From an alpha proteobacterium AAP38 (GTDB lineage Bacteria > Pseudomonadota > Alphaproteobacteria > Azospirillales > Azospirillaceae), in NCBI GenBank assembly GCA_001296005.1, contig LJHR01000011.1, forward strand, positions 172,017 through 236,016: a DNA stretch of 64,000 nucleotides, in the 5' to 3' direction. Positions 1 through 9,300 of this stretch are shown here, one piece after another. Below the pieces are notes generated by a model, which saw only the letters and a program-made list of their open reading frames with translations, was not told the DNA's origin and did no database searches. Position 1 is the first letter of the stretch. Each line of letters opens with the position of its first letter. The position numbers and the translations under genes are program-made.

Positions 1-1
1 T

Positions 2-685
2 CCGCTGGTGCGCATGGTCGATCCCACCCTGGTCACCGGCATGGTGGAATTCGTGGTGATGCGGGTGCTGCATTATCACCGGTCCATGCCGGATTATGAG
101 GCGCAGCAGAAGGCGGGCATCTGGAAGCAGTTGCCGCAGCTGCTACCGTCCGAACGCCGTATCGGCATCCTGGGCATGGGCGAACTGGGGGCGGCCTGCG
201 CCAAGGCGCTGACCGGGTTCGGGTTTGACGTGAGGGGGTGGAGCCGCACGGCCAAGGATGTATCCGGCGTGCGTGGGTTCGCGGGGCCGGCGCAGCTGGA
301 TGGGTTCCTGGCCCAGACCGACATCCTGGTCTGCCTGCTGCCCCTGACCGATCAGACGCGGGGCATCCTGAACCATCGCAACCTGTCGATGCTGCCGCAG
401 GGTTCCTTCCTGATCAATGCGGCGCGTGGCGGCCATCTGGTGGAAGATGACCTGATCCCGCTGCTGGATCAGGGGCATCTGGCGGGGGCGACCCTGGATG
501 TGTTTGCCGTGGAACCGCTGCCCGCTGCCCATCCGTTCTGGACCCATCCGAAGATCACCCTGGTCCCGCACGCGGCGGCATTGACCCATCCGGGTACCGC
601 GTCGCGCATCGTGGCGGCCAATATCGACCGGCATCGGCGGGGCGAGCCGCTGCACAATGTTGTGGACCGTACGCGCGGCTATTGA
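2..685 (+). CDS. D-2-hydroxyacid dehydrogenase, GhrA-like (5' truncated by window)
   Basis: NAD(P)-dependent 2-hydroxyacid dehydrogenase, most like the glyoxylate/hydroxypyruvate reductase A branch. The reading frame is open to the left edge, so the N-terminal part lies outside the window; about 227 residues are visible. A Rossmann nucleotide-binding motif (GILGMGELGAACAKAL) lies about 50 residues into the visible part. Next come the substrate arginine in INAARGG, the DVFAVEPLP segment with the conserved acidic residue, and the catalytic histidine in LVPHAAA. Family members reduce glyoxylate or hydroxypyruvate in the cytoplasm; the exact substrate here is not proven. It ends 6 bp before the convergent MFS gene. 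Confidence 0.85.
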   Translation, partial: PLVRMVDPTLVTGMVEFVVMRVLHYHRSMPDYEAQQKAGIWKQLPQLLPSERRIGILGMGELGAACAKALTGFGFDVRGWSRTAKDVSGVRGFAGPAQLDGFLAQTDILVCLLPLTDQTRGILNHRNLSMLPQGSFLINAARGGHLVEDDLIPLLDQGHLAGATLDVFAVEPLPAAHPFWTHPKITLVPHAAALTHPGTASRIVAANIDRHRRGEPLHNVVDRTRGY

Positions 686-691
686 CCCCTG

Positions 692-1945
692 TCAGCCCTT
701 GTCCAGGGCGCCGGGGAACCGGTCCACCTTGCGCAAGGCGGGAAACAGAACGCACCACAGCGCCACGATCACCAGCGTGCCGACCCCGCCGACGATCACG
801 GCGGGACCGGCACCCCACCAATGGGCCGTCAGGCCGCTTTCAAACTCACCCAACTGGTTGGACGCGCCGATGAACAAGCTGCTTACGGCGCTGACGCGGC
901 CGCGCATGTCATCGGGTGTTTCCAGCTGCACCAGCGACTGGCGGATGAAGACGCTGACCATATCCACCGCGCCCATGACGATCAGGGCAATACCCGCCAC
1001 GATGGCCGAACTGGTGGACCCGAAGATGATGGTACCGACGCCGAAGGCGGCGACGCAGATGAACAGCACCCGGCCCACCCGCCGCCGCACGGGCCAGAAG
1101 GCCAGCACCAGCCCCGTCGCCAGCGCACCGACCGAAGGGGCGGCGCGCAGGATGCCGGCCATGACGGGACCTGCATGGAACTGATCCTTGGCCAGAACCG
1201 GCAGCAGCGCCGTCGCCCCGCCCAGTAGCACCGCGAACAGGTCCAGTGAGATGGCGCCCAGCACGATGGGTTTGCCCCAGATGAAGCGGAAACCCGCGAA
1301 CAGGGTTTCCAGGCTGACCTTCTTCACCGCCGCAGGATTGGTCTTTGGCGGTAGCTTGATGAACCGGACCAGAATGAAGGCGACCATGAACAGCAGGGCG
1401 CACAGCGCGAAGACCCAATGGCCGATAAAGCCGTAAAGCAACCCGCCCAGCGCCGGCCCGACAATGGACGCCCCCTGCCACGCCGATGAATTCAACGCCA
1501 CCGCGCGGGGAAAGATGGCGGGCGGGATCAGGTTGGGCACCAGCGATGCCGCCGCCGGCATCTCAAACGCACGGGCGGTGCCCAGGATGGTGACTGACAG
1601 GAAGGCCGGCCACAGCGCCTTGGTATTGTCATCCCAAAGCGCCATCCACAGCACCAGCATGGCGACGATTTCCAGCCCCTGGCAGACATTGATCACGCGG
1701 CGGCGGTCGAACCGGTCGGCAACATGGCCCGTGACCAGTACCAGAAGGATGGAGGGCAGAAACTCCGCCAGCCCGATGAAGCCCAGCGCCATGGCGCTGC
1801 CCGACACGTCATATACGCGCCAGCCGGTGGCAACGATCTGCATCTGAAGGGCCAGGATGGCGCAGATACGGGCAAACCAGAAAAGCCGATAGGGGGTATA
1901 GGCGAAGGGGCTGGTCGGCTGATCGACCGGGGAGGCATCGGACAT
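692..1945 (-). CDS. MFS transporter, MFS_3 / EntS-like exporter
   Basis: A 417-residue inner-membrane transporter of the major facilitator superfamily. About twelve hydrophobic segments are visible, with the loop 2-3 signature GHVADRFDRRRV near residues 73-84 and alanine/glycine-rich helices throughout. The N-terminal pattern (YRLFWFARICAILALQMQIVATGW) fits the PF05977 transmembrane secretion effector group, which includes the enterobactin exporter EntS and many putative drug exporters. No siderophore genes are adjacent, so the substrate is unknown. It is convergent with the dehydrogenase on its left and divergent from a non-coding RNA candidate on its right. Confidence 0.85.
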   Translation of the reverse strand: MSDASPVDQPTSPFAYTPYRLFWFARICAILALQMQIVATGWRVYDVSGSAMALGFIGLAEFLPSILLVLVTGHVADRFDRRRVINVCQGLEIVAMLVLWMALWDDNTKALWPAFLSVTILGTARAFEMPAAASLVPNLIPPAIFPRAVALNSSAWQGASIVGPALGGLLYGFIGHWVFALCALLFMVAFILVRFIKLPPKTNPAAVKKVSLETLFAGFRFIWGKPIVLGAISLDLFAVLLGGATALLPVLAKDQFHAGPVMAGILRAAPSVGALATGLVLAFWPVRRRVGRVLFICVAAFGVGTIIFGSTSSAIVAGIALIVMGAVDMVSVFIRQSLVQLETPDDMRGRVSAVSSLFIGASNQLGEFESGLTAHWWGAGPAVIVGGVGTLVIVALWCVLFPALRKVDRFPGALDKG

Positions 1946-2047
1946 GGGACCGGGCAGGTAACGGGCGACAGATGGAAACTATGCGCCCCGGCCTTGTGAT
2001 CCGTTAAGGGCGCTTCCTGCAACGCTGGGCCGCGCCCGGTGGCGGCG

Positions 2048-2076
2048 TTGAAAGACGGTGGGATTTCGCGTATATA
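2048..2076 (+). promoter_or_regulatory. sigma70-type promoter of the intergenic RNA candidate
   Basis: TTGAAA at 2048-2053, exactly 17 bp, then TATATA at 2071-2076. This is close to consensus. The predicted start (about 2083) falls at the first hairpin of the RNA candidate rather than near a coding start. Confidence 0.6.
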
Positions 2077-2082
2077 TGGAGG

Positions 2083-2312
2083 CGTCCTGACGGTGCGCGA
2101 ACACCGCCAGGACATTCCTTCCTACCAGCAAATCTCCAGCTTCAGGGTAACACCGAGAAACCGGAGATGCAGGCGGATGGTTTTCGGATGTGTCAGCATC
2201 CTACCTCCTCCGTGGCGGGGACGGCCCATCCGTCCCCTTCAGCCACGAAAGAATGAGAAGGCGTCATGTCTGATTGCAGTCAACTGTAGTCAGGTGTGGC
2301 GCCTTTCTTTTT
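2083..2312 (+). ncRNA. Candidate structured non-coding RNA with intrinsic terminator
   Basis: The 448-bp gap between the MFS gene and the GNAT gene is almost filled by a row of hairpins without a convincing ORF. Stem 1 is 2084-2113 (GTCCTG-A-CGGTG with its complement). ATCTCC/GGAGAT closes a second element near 2130-2167. A compact GGATG-CATCC hairpin follows. The unpaired ACCTCCTCC (2203-2211) could pair with ribosome binding sites. Then comes a nested stem GTGGC-GGGGACGG / CCGTCCCC-GCCAC (2212-2246). The last element is a 16-bp hairpin (2258-2273 with 2290-2305) running into TTTCTTTTT, an intrinsic terminator. A near-consensus promoter starts it. It could be a trans-acting sRNA or, less likely, an attenuated leader for the GNAT gene 80 nt downstream. 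It matches no riboswitch class I recognise. Confidence 0.5.
2258..2312 (+). terminator. Intrinsic terminator of the RNA candidate
   Basis: Long stem 2258-2273 / 2290-2305, fully paired if G-U wobbles are allowed, with a small CAGT-CA-ACTG stem at its tip. It is followed by TTTCTTTTT at 2304-2312. Confidence 0.7.
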
Positions 2313-2393
2313 CAACCGCATGCGATATGCGAAATTGGTTCGGTCCCGCCCCCTCGCGCTCTATGATGGTCCCCTGGCTTTCAGGGGGAATGT

Positions 2394-2855
2394 ATGTCGA
2401 TCAAGGATGATGTCGTGGTCCGCGTGGCGCAGCGCCGCGACGTGCCGGAGATGGTGGCGCTGCTGATCGATGACATGCTGGGGCAGGGGCGTGAAGGGGC
2501 CACCGATCTGGAACCCTATTACGAGGCCTGGGATGAGATCATCCTGGACCCCAATGCCGAGATCCTGATTCTGGACCTGGATGGTCGCGTGGTGGGTATG
2601 GCGCAGCTGAACTATGCGCGGGGCCTGGGCCGCAAGGGTATGCGTCGCTGCACCATTGAGGCGGTGCGGGTGGCCTCCAACCTGCGTTCCAAGGGGCTGG
2701 GCGCCATTTTGATCGAAAACTGCCTGGATATGGCCCGTGCCCGTGGTTGCGGCATGGTGCAACTGACCACTGACAAGCGGCGGACCGATGCGCACAGGTT
2801 CTACCAGCGCCTTGGCTTTGATGCTTCGCATGAGGGCATGAAGCTGTATTTGTAA
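2394..2855 (+). CDS. GNAT family N-acetyltransferase
   Basis: A 153-residue cytoplasmic acetyltransferase of the GCN5-related fold. The acetyl-CoA-binding loop is in VRVASNLRSKGLGAILIENC (R/Q-x-x-G-x-G/A type, about residues 91-110), and the C-terminal FYQRLGFDASHEGMKLYL motif is typical. The substrate is unknown. The start has a good ribosome binding site (AGGGGGA just upstream). It lies 51 bp before argC on the same strand, so the two may be cotranscribed, which makes an amino-acid or small-amine substrate possible but unproven. Confidence 0.85.
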   Translation: MSIKDDVVVRVAQRRDVPEMVALLIDDMLGQGREGATDLEPYYEAWDEIILDPNAEILILDLDGRVVGMAQLNYARGLGRKGMRRCTIEAVRVASNLRSKGLGAILIENCLDMARARGCGMVQLTTDKRRTDAHRFYQRLGFDASHEGMKLYL

Positions 2856-2906
2856 CGGACGGGTGCCAGTGTGGGGCACCCATCTTTGACCAGGAGATCG
2901 CAGTAA

Positions 2907-3968
2907 ATGAGCACCGCTTCCGCCGTCCCCCCCGTACGCGTCGCCATTCTGGGCGCTTCCGGCTATACGGGAGCGGAGCTGATGCGATTGCTGCTGCGCC
3001 ATCCGCGCGTGCGTATTACGGCCCTGACGGGCGAACGCGCCGCCGGCAAGCCGGTGGCCGACGTGTTCCCGCATCTGGCCCCCTATGACCTGCCGGCCCT
3101 GACCAAGATCGCCGATGTGAACTGGGACGAGGTGGATTTCGTCTTCTGTGGTCTGCCGCATGGCACCACGCAGGAGGTGATCGCCGGCCTTCCCGCCCAT
3201 GTCCGCGTCTGCGACCTGTCGGCGGATTTCCGGCTGTTCAATGTCGATACCTATGCCGAATGGTATGGCCATGCCCATAAGGCCGTCGACCTGCAAGAAA
3301 CCGCTATTTACGGCCTGTCGGAGGTGGCGCGCGAACAGGTGGCCACGGCTCGGCTGGTCGCCAATCCCGGCTGTTATCCCACGGCGTCCCTGCTGCCGCT
3401 GCTGCCGCTGCTGAAGGATGGTCTGATTTCCGCCGATGACATCATCATTGATGCCAAGTCGGGCGTGTCGGGTGCTGGCCGCGATGCCAAGCAGGGCAGT
3501 CTTTATTGCGAAGTGGCGGAAGGCATGCATGCCTATGGCATCGCCTCCCACCGCCACGCGCCGGAGATTGAACAGAGCCTGGGCTGGGCCGCCGGCAGCA
3601 CCGATATCCGCATCGCCTTCACCCCGCACCTGATCCCCATGAACCGGGGCATGATGGCCACCACCTATGTCCGCCTGAAGGACGGGGTGGATGTCGCTTC
3701 CCTGCGCGCCAGCCTGGAAAAGGCCTATGCGGGAGAGGCCTTTGTGAAGGTGCTGGCACCCGGTGTCGGTCCGCAGACGCGGCATGTGGCCGGGTCCAAC
3801 CTGGCTCTGATCAACGTCTTTGCCGACCGTATTCCAGGCCGCGCCATCCTGGTCTCCGTCATCGACAATCTGATGAAGGGCGCGTCGGGTCAGGCCGTGC
3901 AGAACTTCAACATCATGAACGGGTTTGATGAAACCTTGGGCCTGGACGTCGTTCCGGTGTTCCCGTGA
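2907..3968 (+). CDS. argC: N-acetyl-gamma-glutamyl-phosphate reductase
   Basis: Third step of arginine biosynthesis: NADPH-dependent reduction of N-acetyl-glutamyl phosphate to the semialdehyde, in the cytoplasm. The 353 residues match the long (type 1) family. The Rossmann motif is AILGASGYTGAELMRLL (residues 13-29), and the catalytic cysteine is in NPGCYPTASLL (about residue 157). A conserved histidine lies in the HRHAPEIEQ segment. The ribosome binding site AGGAG is about 10 nt upstream of the ATG. The stop overlaps the next start by 4 bp (GTGA), so it is translationally coupled to the carbonic-anhydrase-like gene. No other arg genes are adjacent. Confidence 0.96.
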   Translation: MSTASAVPPVRVAILGASGYTGAELMRLLLRHPRVRITALTGERAAGKPVADVFPHLAPYDLPALTKIADVNWDEVDFVFCGLPHGTTQEVIAGLPAHVRVCDLSADFRLFNVDTYAEWYGHAHKAVDLQETAIYGLSEVAREQVATARLVANPGCYPTASLLPLLPLLKDGLISADDIIIDAKSGVSGAGRDAKQGSLYCEVAEGMHAYGIASHRHAPEIEQSLGWAAGSTDIRIAFTPHLIPMNRGMMATTYVRLKDGVDVASLRASLEKAYAGEAFVKVLAPGVGPQTRHVAGSNLALINVFADRIPGRAILVSVIDNLMKGASGQAVQNFNIMNGFDETLGLDVVPVFP

Positions 3969-4513
3969 TCCATACGCGCCCCATCCCCACCATCCTGCCC
4001 TTCAAGGGCAAGCTGCCCGTCATCGACCCGTCGGTATTCCTGGCCAATGCCACGGTCATCGGCGATGTGGAGATCGGGGCCGGGACTAACCTGTGGTTTG
4101 GCGTCACCATTCGTGGTGACGTCAATGCCATCCGCATTGGCCGCAACAGCAACATCCAGGATGGCAGCGTCGTCCACTGCACCCGCAACCGGTTCAGCAC
4201 GACGATCGGCGACAATGTCACCGTTGGCCATCTGGCCCTGCTGCACGGCTGTGTGGTGGAGGATGGGGCCTTTATCGGCATGAAGGCCTGCGTCATGGAT
4301 GGCGCCGTGGTCGAGGCGGGCGCCATGGTCGCTGCCGGTGCCCTGGTCACACCGGGCAAGCGCGTGAAGTCCGGCGAATTGTGGGGCGGCAGCCCTGCCA
4401 AATTCCTGCGCCCCCTGACCGAGGATGACATCAGGATGCAGATGTCCATCGCCCCGCATTATGCGGAAATGGCGAAGGTCTATCTGGATGAGGTTGGGGG
4501 CGGCGTCGGCTAA
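3965..4513 (+). CDS. Gamma carbonic anhydrase family protein
   Basis: A 182-residue left-handed parallel beta-helix protein. Hexapeptide repeats (for example IGDVEIGAGTNLWFGVTIRGD) run over most of its length, as in the gamma carbonic anhydrase / PaaY / YrdA group. The metal-ligand histidines are recognisable in SVVHC, VGHLALLHGC and the nearby repeat. Whether it is an active CO2 hydratase or an acyl-CoA thioesterase-like relative cannot be told. Translation starts at GTG 3965, overlapping the argC stop; the overlap decides the start. It is convergent with the TetR gene and overlaps its end by 4 bp. Confidence 0.9.
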   Translation: MIHTRPIPTILPFKGKLPVIDPSVFLANATVIGDVEIGAGTNLWFGVTIRGDVNAIRIGRNSNIQDGSVVHCTRNRFSTTIGDNVTVGHLALLHGCVVEDGAFIGMKACVMDGAVVEAGAMVAAGALVTPGKRVKSGELWGGSPAKFLRPLTEDDIRMQMSIAPHYAEMAKVYLDEVGGGVG

Positions 4514-5190
4514 CGTGGTCGCATCCCGTCCATCAAAATCCCGATGGAGGTATCGATCCAGCGGTCGATGGGGGTGAAGTTGCTGTCGCCCTTGGTGATG
4601 ACCAGGGAGACGATGCCGTGGCCCATGGCCCAGACGCTGTCGGCGAAGCCTTCCGGGTCGTCGGCGCGCAGCAGGCCGGCGGCGACCAGCCGCTCGATGC
4701 CGGTTTGCAGAATGCCGAAGGACTGCATGGCCTTGACGGTTTTCTGCGCCACCTCCTCCGGCACCACGCCGGAGCAGGGCAGGCCGCGATGGCCCAAAGT
4801 GGGCACGAAGCGTGACAGGCTGGTCATAAAGACCAGCCGATATTCGTTGGGATGCGCCAGGCCATAGCGCACATAATTGATCATTAGCTGTCGCAGCAGG
4901 CCCAGCGGGTCTGTCGCCGCGTCCGGCGGCACCGTCATGGCCGCCACCAGACCATCGAAGAAATCCGCCGCGATGGCGGTCAGCAGCGCTTCCTTGTCGG
5001 CGAAATGGTCGTAGATGGCGGTGGGCGTGATGCCGGCAGCATCGGCGATGCGGCGCATGCTGGCCTGTTCAAACCCCTGAGTTACGAACAGGTCGCGGGC
5101 CACGGTCAGTATCTGGGCACGCCGTTCGGCGGCGGGAAGCCGTGTCCGCTTGCCTGGATTTGCTGCACGCCCGACTTTTTCGTTAACCAT
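4510..5190 (-). CDS. TetR family transcriptional regulator of the adjacent RND pump
   Basis: A DNA-binding repressor of about 226 residues. The TetR_N helix-turn-helix is in AQILTVARDLFVTQGFEQASMRRIADAAGITPTAIYDHF (roughly residues 26-65). The C-terminal half resembles WHG/TetR_C_33-type ligand domains (YGLAHPNEYRLVFM). I start it at ATG 5190 rather than the 57-bp longer frame, because the longer start would lie inside the inverted-repeat operator. It is divergent from the RND efflux genes with 89 bp between starts, so local repression of the pump, relieved by a pump substrate, is the natural inference. Confidence 0.88.
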   Translation of the reverse strand: MVNEKVGRAANPGKRTRLPAAERRAQILTVARDLFVTQGFEQASMRRIADAAGITPTAIYDHFADKEALLTAIAADFFDGLVAAMTVPPDAATDPLGLLRQLMINYVRYGLAHPNEYRLVFMTSLSRFVPTLGHRGLPCSGVVPEEVAQKTVKAMQSFGILQTGIERLVAAGLLRADDPEGFADSVWAMGHGIVSLVITKGDSNFTPIDRWIDTSIGILMDGMRPR

Positions 5191-5237
5191 GCCATCAACC
5201 TTCAGAATCCCTATTGACCTATAGCGCGTTCGGACTA

Positions 5238-5270
5238 AACCTAACACCGTAAACTTATCGCTGTTAGGTT
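5238..5270. promoter_or_regulatory. Inverted-repeat operator between tetR and the RND genes
   Basis: Perfect 9-bp inverted repeat AACCTAACA (5238-5246) and TGTTAGGTT (5262-5270) with a 15-bp spacer. It is placed between the divergent TetR gene and the efflux operon and ends 9 bp before the lipoprotein start. It is a typical position for an autoregulating TetR repressor. Confidence 0.7.
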
Positions 5271-5279
5271 AGGTGTGCC

Positions 5280-6329
5280 ATGCTGCGCGCGTCCATCCCG
5301 CTGATCATCGTCCTTGCCCTGTCCGCCTGTAGCAAGGCCGATCCCGATACGGCACAGGCGGCGCCAGCCGCCCCACCCGTGCCTGTATCGGTCAGTGTCG
5401 CCCGCCCGGCACCGGAAGCGCAGATGGTGAAGGCCACTGGCAGCGTCGCCTTCAAGCGGGAAATCCCGCTTTCGTTTAAGGTCGCGGGCAAGGTGGAGGG
5501 GTTCCAGGTCGACATTGCCGACCCGGTGACACGCGGTCAGCGGCTGGCGCGTATTCAGGTGACGGAGGTGGATGCACAGCTGCGCGCGGCGGATGCACGC
5601 GTCACCAAGGCGCGACAGGATCTCGACCGGCTGTTGCCGCTGGTCGCCAAGGGCTTTGTCGAAAAGGCGCGGGTGGATGCCGCCAAATCGGCCCTGGACA
5701 CGGCGCAGGCCGACCGCGACGCCATCGCCTTCAACCGGGGCCTGTCGGAGATTGCGGCACCCGCCGACGGTGTGGTGCTCGCCAGACCACTGGAACCGGG
5801 GCAGATCGTGCCCGCCGGCACCACGGCCCTTGTCATTGGCGACCGGGAAAGCGGGGTGATCGTGCGGGCCGGCCTGTCCGACCGCGACGTGGCCCGCGTC
5901 GCCACCGGCAATGCCGTCGAACTGGACCTGCCGGAAGGCAAGCTGACCGGTCAAGTCACCCGCATCGCCGCTAAGAGTGCCACGGGCACCGGCGTGTTCG
6001 ATGTGGAGGTGACCTTGCCCGACGCGCCGGCTTTCCTGTCCAGCGGGCGCATTGTCACCCTGCATATCGCGCCGCGACCCGGTGGTGCCGCCCCGCCGCT
6101 GGCGGTACCGGCATCCGCCATCATCGAAGGGTTTGGCGATCTGGCCACGCTTTATGTCGTGAAGGCCGATGGCAAGGCCGTGGAACGGCGGCAGGTGAAG
6201 GTGGCGGGCCTGCGTGGGTCCGATCTTCTGGTGGCGGGCGGCCTGACGCAGGGCGAACGTGTCGTCTCGGCCGGCGGTGCCTATCTGCGGCCCGACAGCG
6301 CCATCACCATCGCGCCGGCGGGGAAGTGA
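5280..6329 (+). CDS. RND efflux periplasmic adaptor (membrane fusion protein), lipoprotein
   Basis: A 349-residue HlyD/AcrA-type adaptor that links an inner-membrane RND pump to an outer-membrane channel. The signal peptide ends in a lipobox (LSAC, cysteine at residue 17), so the protein is lipid-anchored. The lipoyl-like segments surround a short coiled-coil hairpin (residues about 95-140, DARVTKARQDLDRLLPLVAKG), followed by the beta-barrel domain. It is immediately upstream of the pump gene (3 bp gap). No outer-membrane TolC-type gene is adjacent, so the channel must be shared or encoded elsewhere. Confidence 0.93.
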   Translation: MLRASIPLIIVLALSACSKADPDTAQAAPAAPPVPVSVSVARPAPEAQMVKATGSVAFKREIPLSFKVAGKVEGFQVDIADPVTRGQRLARIQVTEVDAQLRAADARVTKARQDLDRLLPLVAKGFVEKARVDAAKSALDTAQADRDAIAFNRGLSEIAAPADGVVLARPLEPGQIVPAGTTALVIGDRESGVIVRAGLSDRDVARVATGNAVELDLPEGKLTGQVTRIAAKSATGTGVFDVEVTLPDAPAFLSSGRIVTLHIAPRPGGAAPPLAVPASAIIEGFGDLATLYVVKADGKAVERRQVKVAGLRGSDLLVAGGLTQGERVVSAGGAYLRPDSAITIAPAGK

Positions 6330-6332
6330 GCC

Positions 6333-9300
6333 ATGGGCAATATCGGCGCCTTCTCCGTGCGCCAGTGGCAATTCACCCTGGTGCTGTTCGCCATGCTGGC
6401 CGCCATGGGCGTCAGCTCGCTTCTGTCCATTCCGCGTGCAGAAGACCCCAGCTTTCCCATCCCCACCATTCTGGTGGTGGCCGTGCTGCCGGGTGCCGAT
6501 ACGATTGACCTGGAAAAGCAGGTCACCGACCCGCTGGAAGATGCCATCGACAGTCTGGATGACATCAACAAGATCACCTCGCGCACCCGCGACGGGGTGG
6601 CCGTGATCACGGTGGAGTTCGACTGGTCCAGCGACGCCGAGCGCAAGTATGATCAGGTGGTGCGGGAGGTCAATGCCATCCGCCCGACCCTGCCCGCCGG
6701 CCTTGTCCGGCTGGAAGTGAAGAAGTTCAACACCGCCCTGACCAACTTCATGCAGGTGGCGCTGGTCGGTGACGGCGCCTCCGCGCTGGAGCTTCGCAAG
6801 CGGGCCGATGATCTGCGCGATATTATCGACCGGGTCCCCGGCGTCTGGGAAAGCGAGATCTGGGGGGAGGAGCGGACGGAGGTGCGCGTCGCCGTCGATG
6901 CCGGGCGGCTGGCCGAACTGCGCCTGCCCGTCACGGCGGTGGCCGACGCCTTGAAGGCGGAGGGTGCGGCGGTTCCGTTGGGGGCCCTGCATGCAGGGGA
7001 ACGCCGCTTCACGGTGAAGACCGAGGGTGATTTCGACACGCTCGACGATATTGCCAATACCGTTGTCCGTGCGTCCGATGGCCGGGTGGTTCGGGTGCGC
7101 GATGTCGCAGACGTCACCTGGGCGGCGGATGAGGCCAACCATATCGCGCGCTTCAACGGCAAGCGGGCGGTGTTCGTCACCGCCAACCAGAAGCCGGGGC
7201 AGAACATCTTTGAGCTGAAGAAGAATGCCTATGCCGCGCTGGATGAGTTTGAGCGGTCGCTGCCGTCCAACATCAAGCTGGAACGCGGCTTCGATCAGTC
7301 GGAAAATGTGGCCAAGCGCCTGTCGGCCCTGTTCCGGGATTTCGCCATCGCGCTAGGGTTGGTGCTGATCACCCTGATTCCGCTGGGCTTGCGCGCCTCG
7401 CTGGTGGTGATGCTGGCCATTCCGCTGTCGCTGGCCATCGGTGTGACGGTGTTGCAGTTCGCAGGCTTTACCCTGAACCAGCTCTCCATCGCCGGTTTCG
7501 TCCTGTCGCTGGGTCTGCTGGTCGATGACAGTATCGTGGTGACGGAAAACATCGCCCGGCATCTGCGTATGGGCAAAAGCCGGGAAGAGGCGGCGATTGA
7601 GGGCACGCGGCAGATCGCGGTGGCAGTCCTGGGCTGTACGGCCACGCTACTGCTGGCCTTCCTGCCGCTGATGTTTTTACCCGAAGGGTCCGGCAAGTTC
7701 ATCAAATCGCTGCCCGTGTCGGTGCTGGCGACGGTTGCGGCGTCGCTGTTCGTGGCGCTGACCATGATCCCGTTCCTGGCGGCGCGCATCCTGTCACGGC
7801 ATGAGGACCCGGAAGGGAACAAGGCTCTGCAATGGGTGATGGGCGCCATCCACGCCGTCTATCGCCCCGTCCTGCACCGGGCGCTGGAACGGCCCGGTAT
7901 CACGGTCCTGATCGCGACAATCCTGTTTGCCGGGTCCATCGCCCTTGTGCCGCGTATCGGGTTCAGCCTGTTTCCGCCCGCTGACATTCCGCAATTCCTG
8001 ATCGAGATCGACCTGCCCGACGGCGCGCCCCTGGCGGAGACGGACAAGGCCGTGAAGTTCGTGGAAGAACAGGTGAGGCAGATGCCGGACGTGCGCTTTG
8101 TCATGGCCAATGCCGGGCATGGCAACCCCCGCATCTATTACAACATCACCCCGCGGGAGGATGATCCCACGCATGGCGCCATCTTTGTCGGCCTGACGGA
8201 ATGGAAGGGTCGGCAGAGCACAGCGGAACTGGACAAGCTGCGCGCCCGGCTGGCAGCATATCCCGGTGCGCAGATCATCGTGCGGGTGTTTGAAAACGGT
8301 CCGCCCATCGAGGCACCCATCGCGGTGCGCATCCTGGGTCCCGAATTGCCGGTCCTGAAGGAACTGGCGGCCAAGGTGACGTCGATCATCGAGGGCACGC
8401 CCGGTTCGCGCGACGTGGTCAATCCGCTGCGCCTGGACCGCACCGACCTGGATCTGGGGATCGATCTGGACAAGTCGGGCGTTCTGGGCGTGCCGGCGGG
8501 GGCCGTGGACCGGGCCGTGCGTCTGTCCCTGTCGGGGGAGGCGGTGGCGACATACCGGGAAAGCGACGGCGACGATTACCCCATCACCCTGCGCCTGCCA
8601 ATGGAGGGGCGGCATGAACTGTCGGTGCTGGGCGATATCCGGGTGCCGGGTGCGGCAGGCGCGGTGCCTTTGTCGGCCATCAGCGACCCGCATTTCATCA
8701 CCAGCCCGGCCCGCATCGACCGGTTCAACCGCGAACGCGCCGTCACCATCACCGCCTTCACGGCCACTGGCCACAATACCGACCGTGTTGCCCGTGCCAT
8801 TGGCGAACAGCTGTCGGCCCTGGGTCTGCCGCCGGGTTACCGGCTGATGACGGGCGGGGAGGCGGAGACGCGGTCGAAAAGCTTTGCCGGCCTGTCAGGG
8901 GCCATCCTGGTGGCCATGTTCGGCATCATGGCCGTGCTGATCCTGGAATTCCGCAGCTTCGCCACCACCGCCGTCGTGGCCGGCGTCATTCCGCTGGGCA
9001 TTATCGGCGGCATGGTGGCCCTGTTCGTGACGGGCTACACCCTGTCTTTCACAGCGGTCATCGGCTTCATCGCGCTGATCGGGATCGAGATCAAGAACTC
9101 GATCCTGCTGGTCGATTTCACCACACAGCTGCGTCGGGCCGGCACCCCGCTGAAGGCCGCGATTGAGGAAGCAGGCGAGGTGCGTTTCCTGCCTGTCCTC
9201 TTGACCTCCGTCACGGCCATCGGCGGGCTGATGCCCCTGGCGCTGGGCGGGTCAGGCCTCTATTCGCCGCTGGCCGCCGTCATCATCGGCGGTCTCGTCT

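Noticed and set aside
2083..2312. tmRNA, 6S RNA, SRP RNA or a known riboswitch in the gap
   Set aside because: Conserved sequence blocks of these RNAs (and of TPP, FMN, cobalamin, glycine and GEMM riboswitches) were looked for by eye and not found.
2361..3785. 474-codon minus-strand frame over the GNAT and argC genes
   Set aside because: It is the antisense shadow of argC and the GNAT gene, whose motifs are clear; high GC content opens long antisense frames throughout.
5241..7142. 633-codon minus-strand frame over the RND genes
   Set aside because: Composition rich in His, Arg and Gln and no family pattern; antisense shadow of the pump and adaptor genes.
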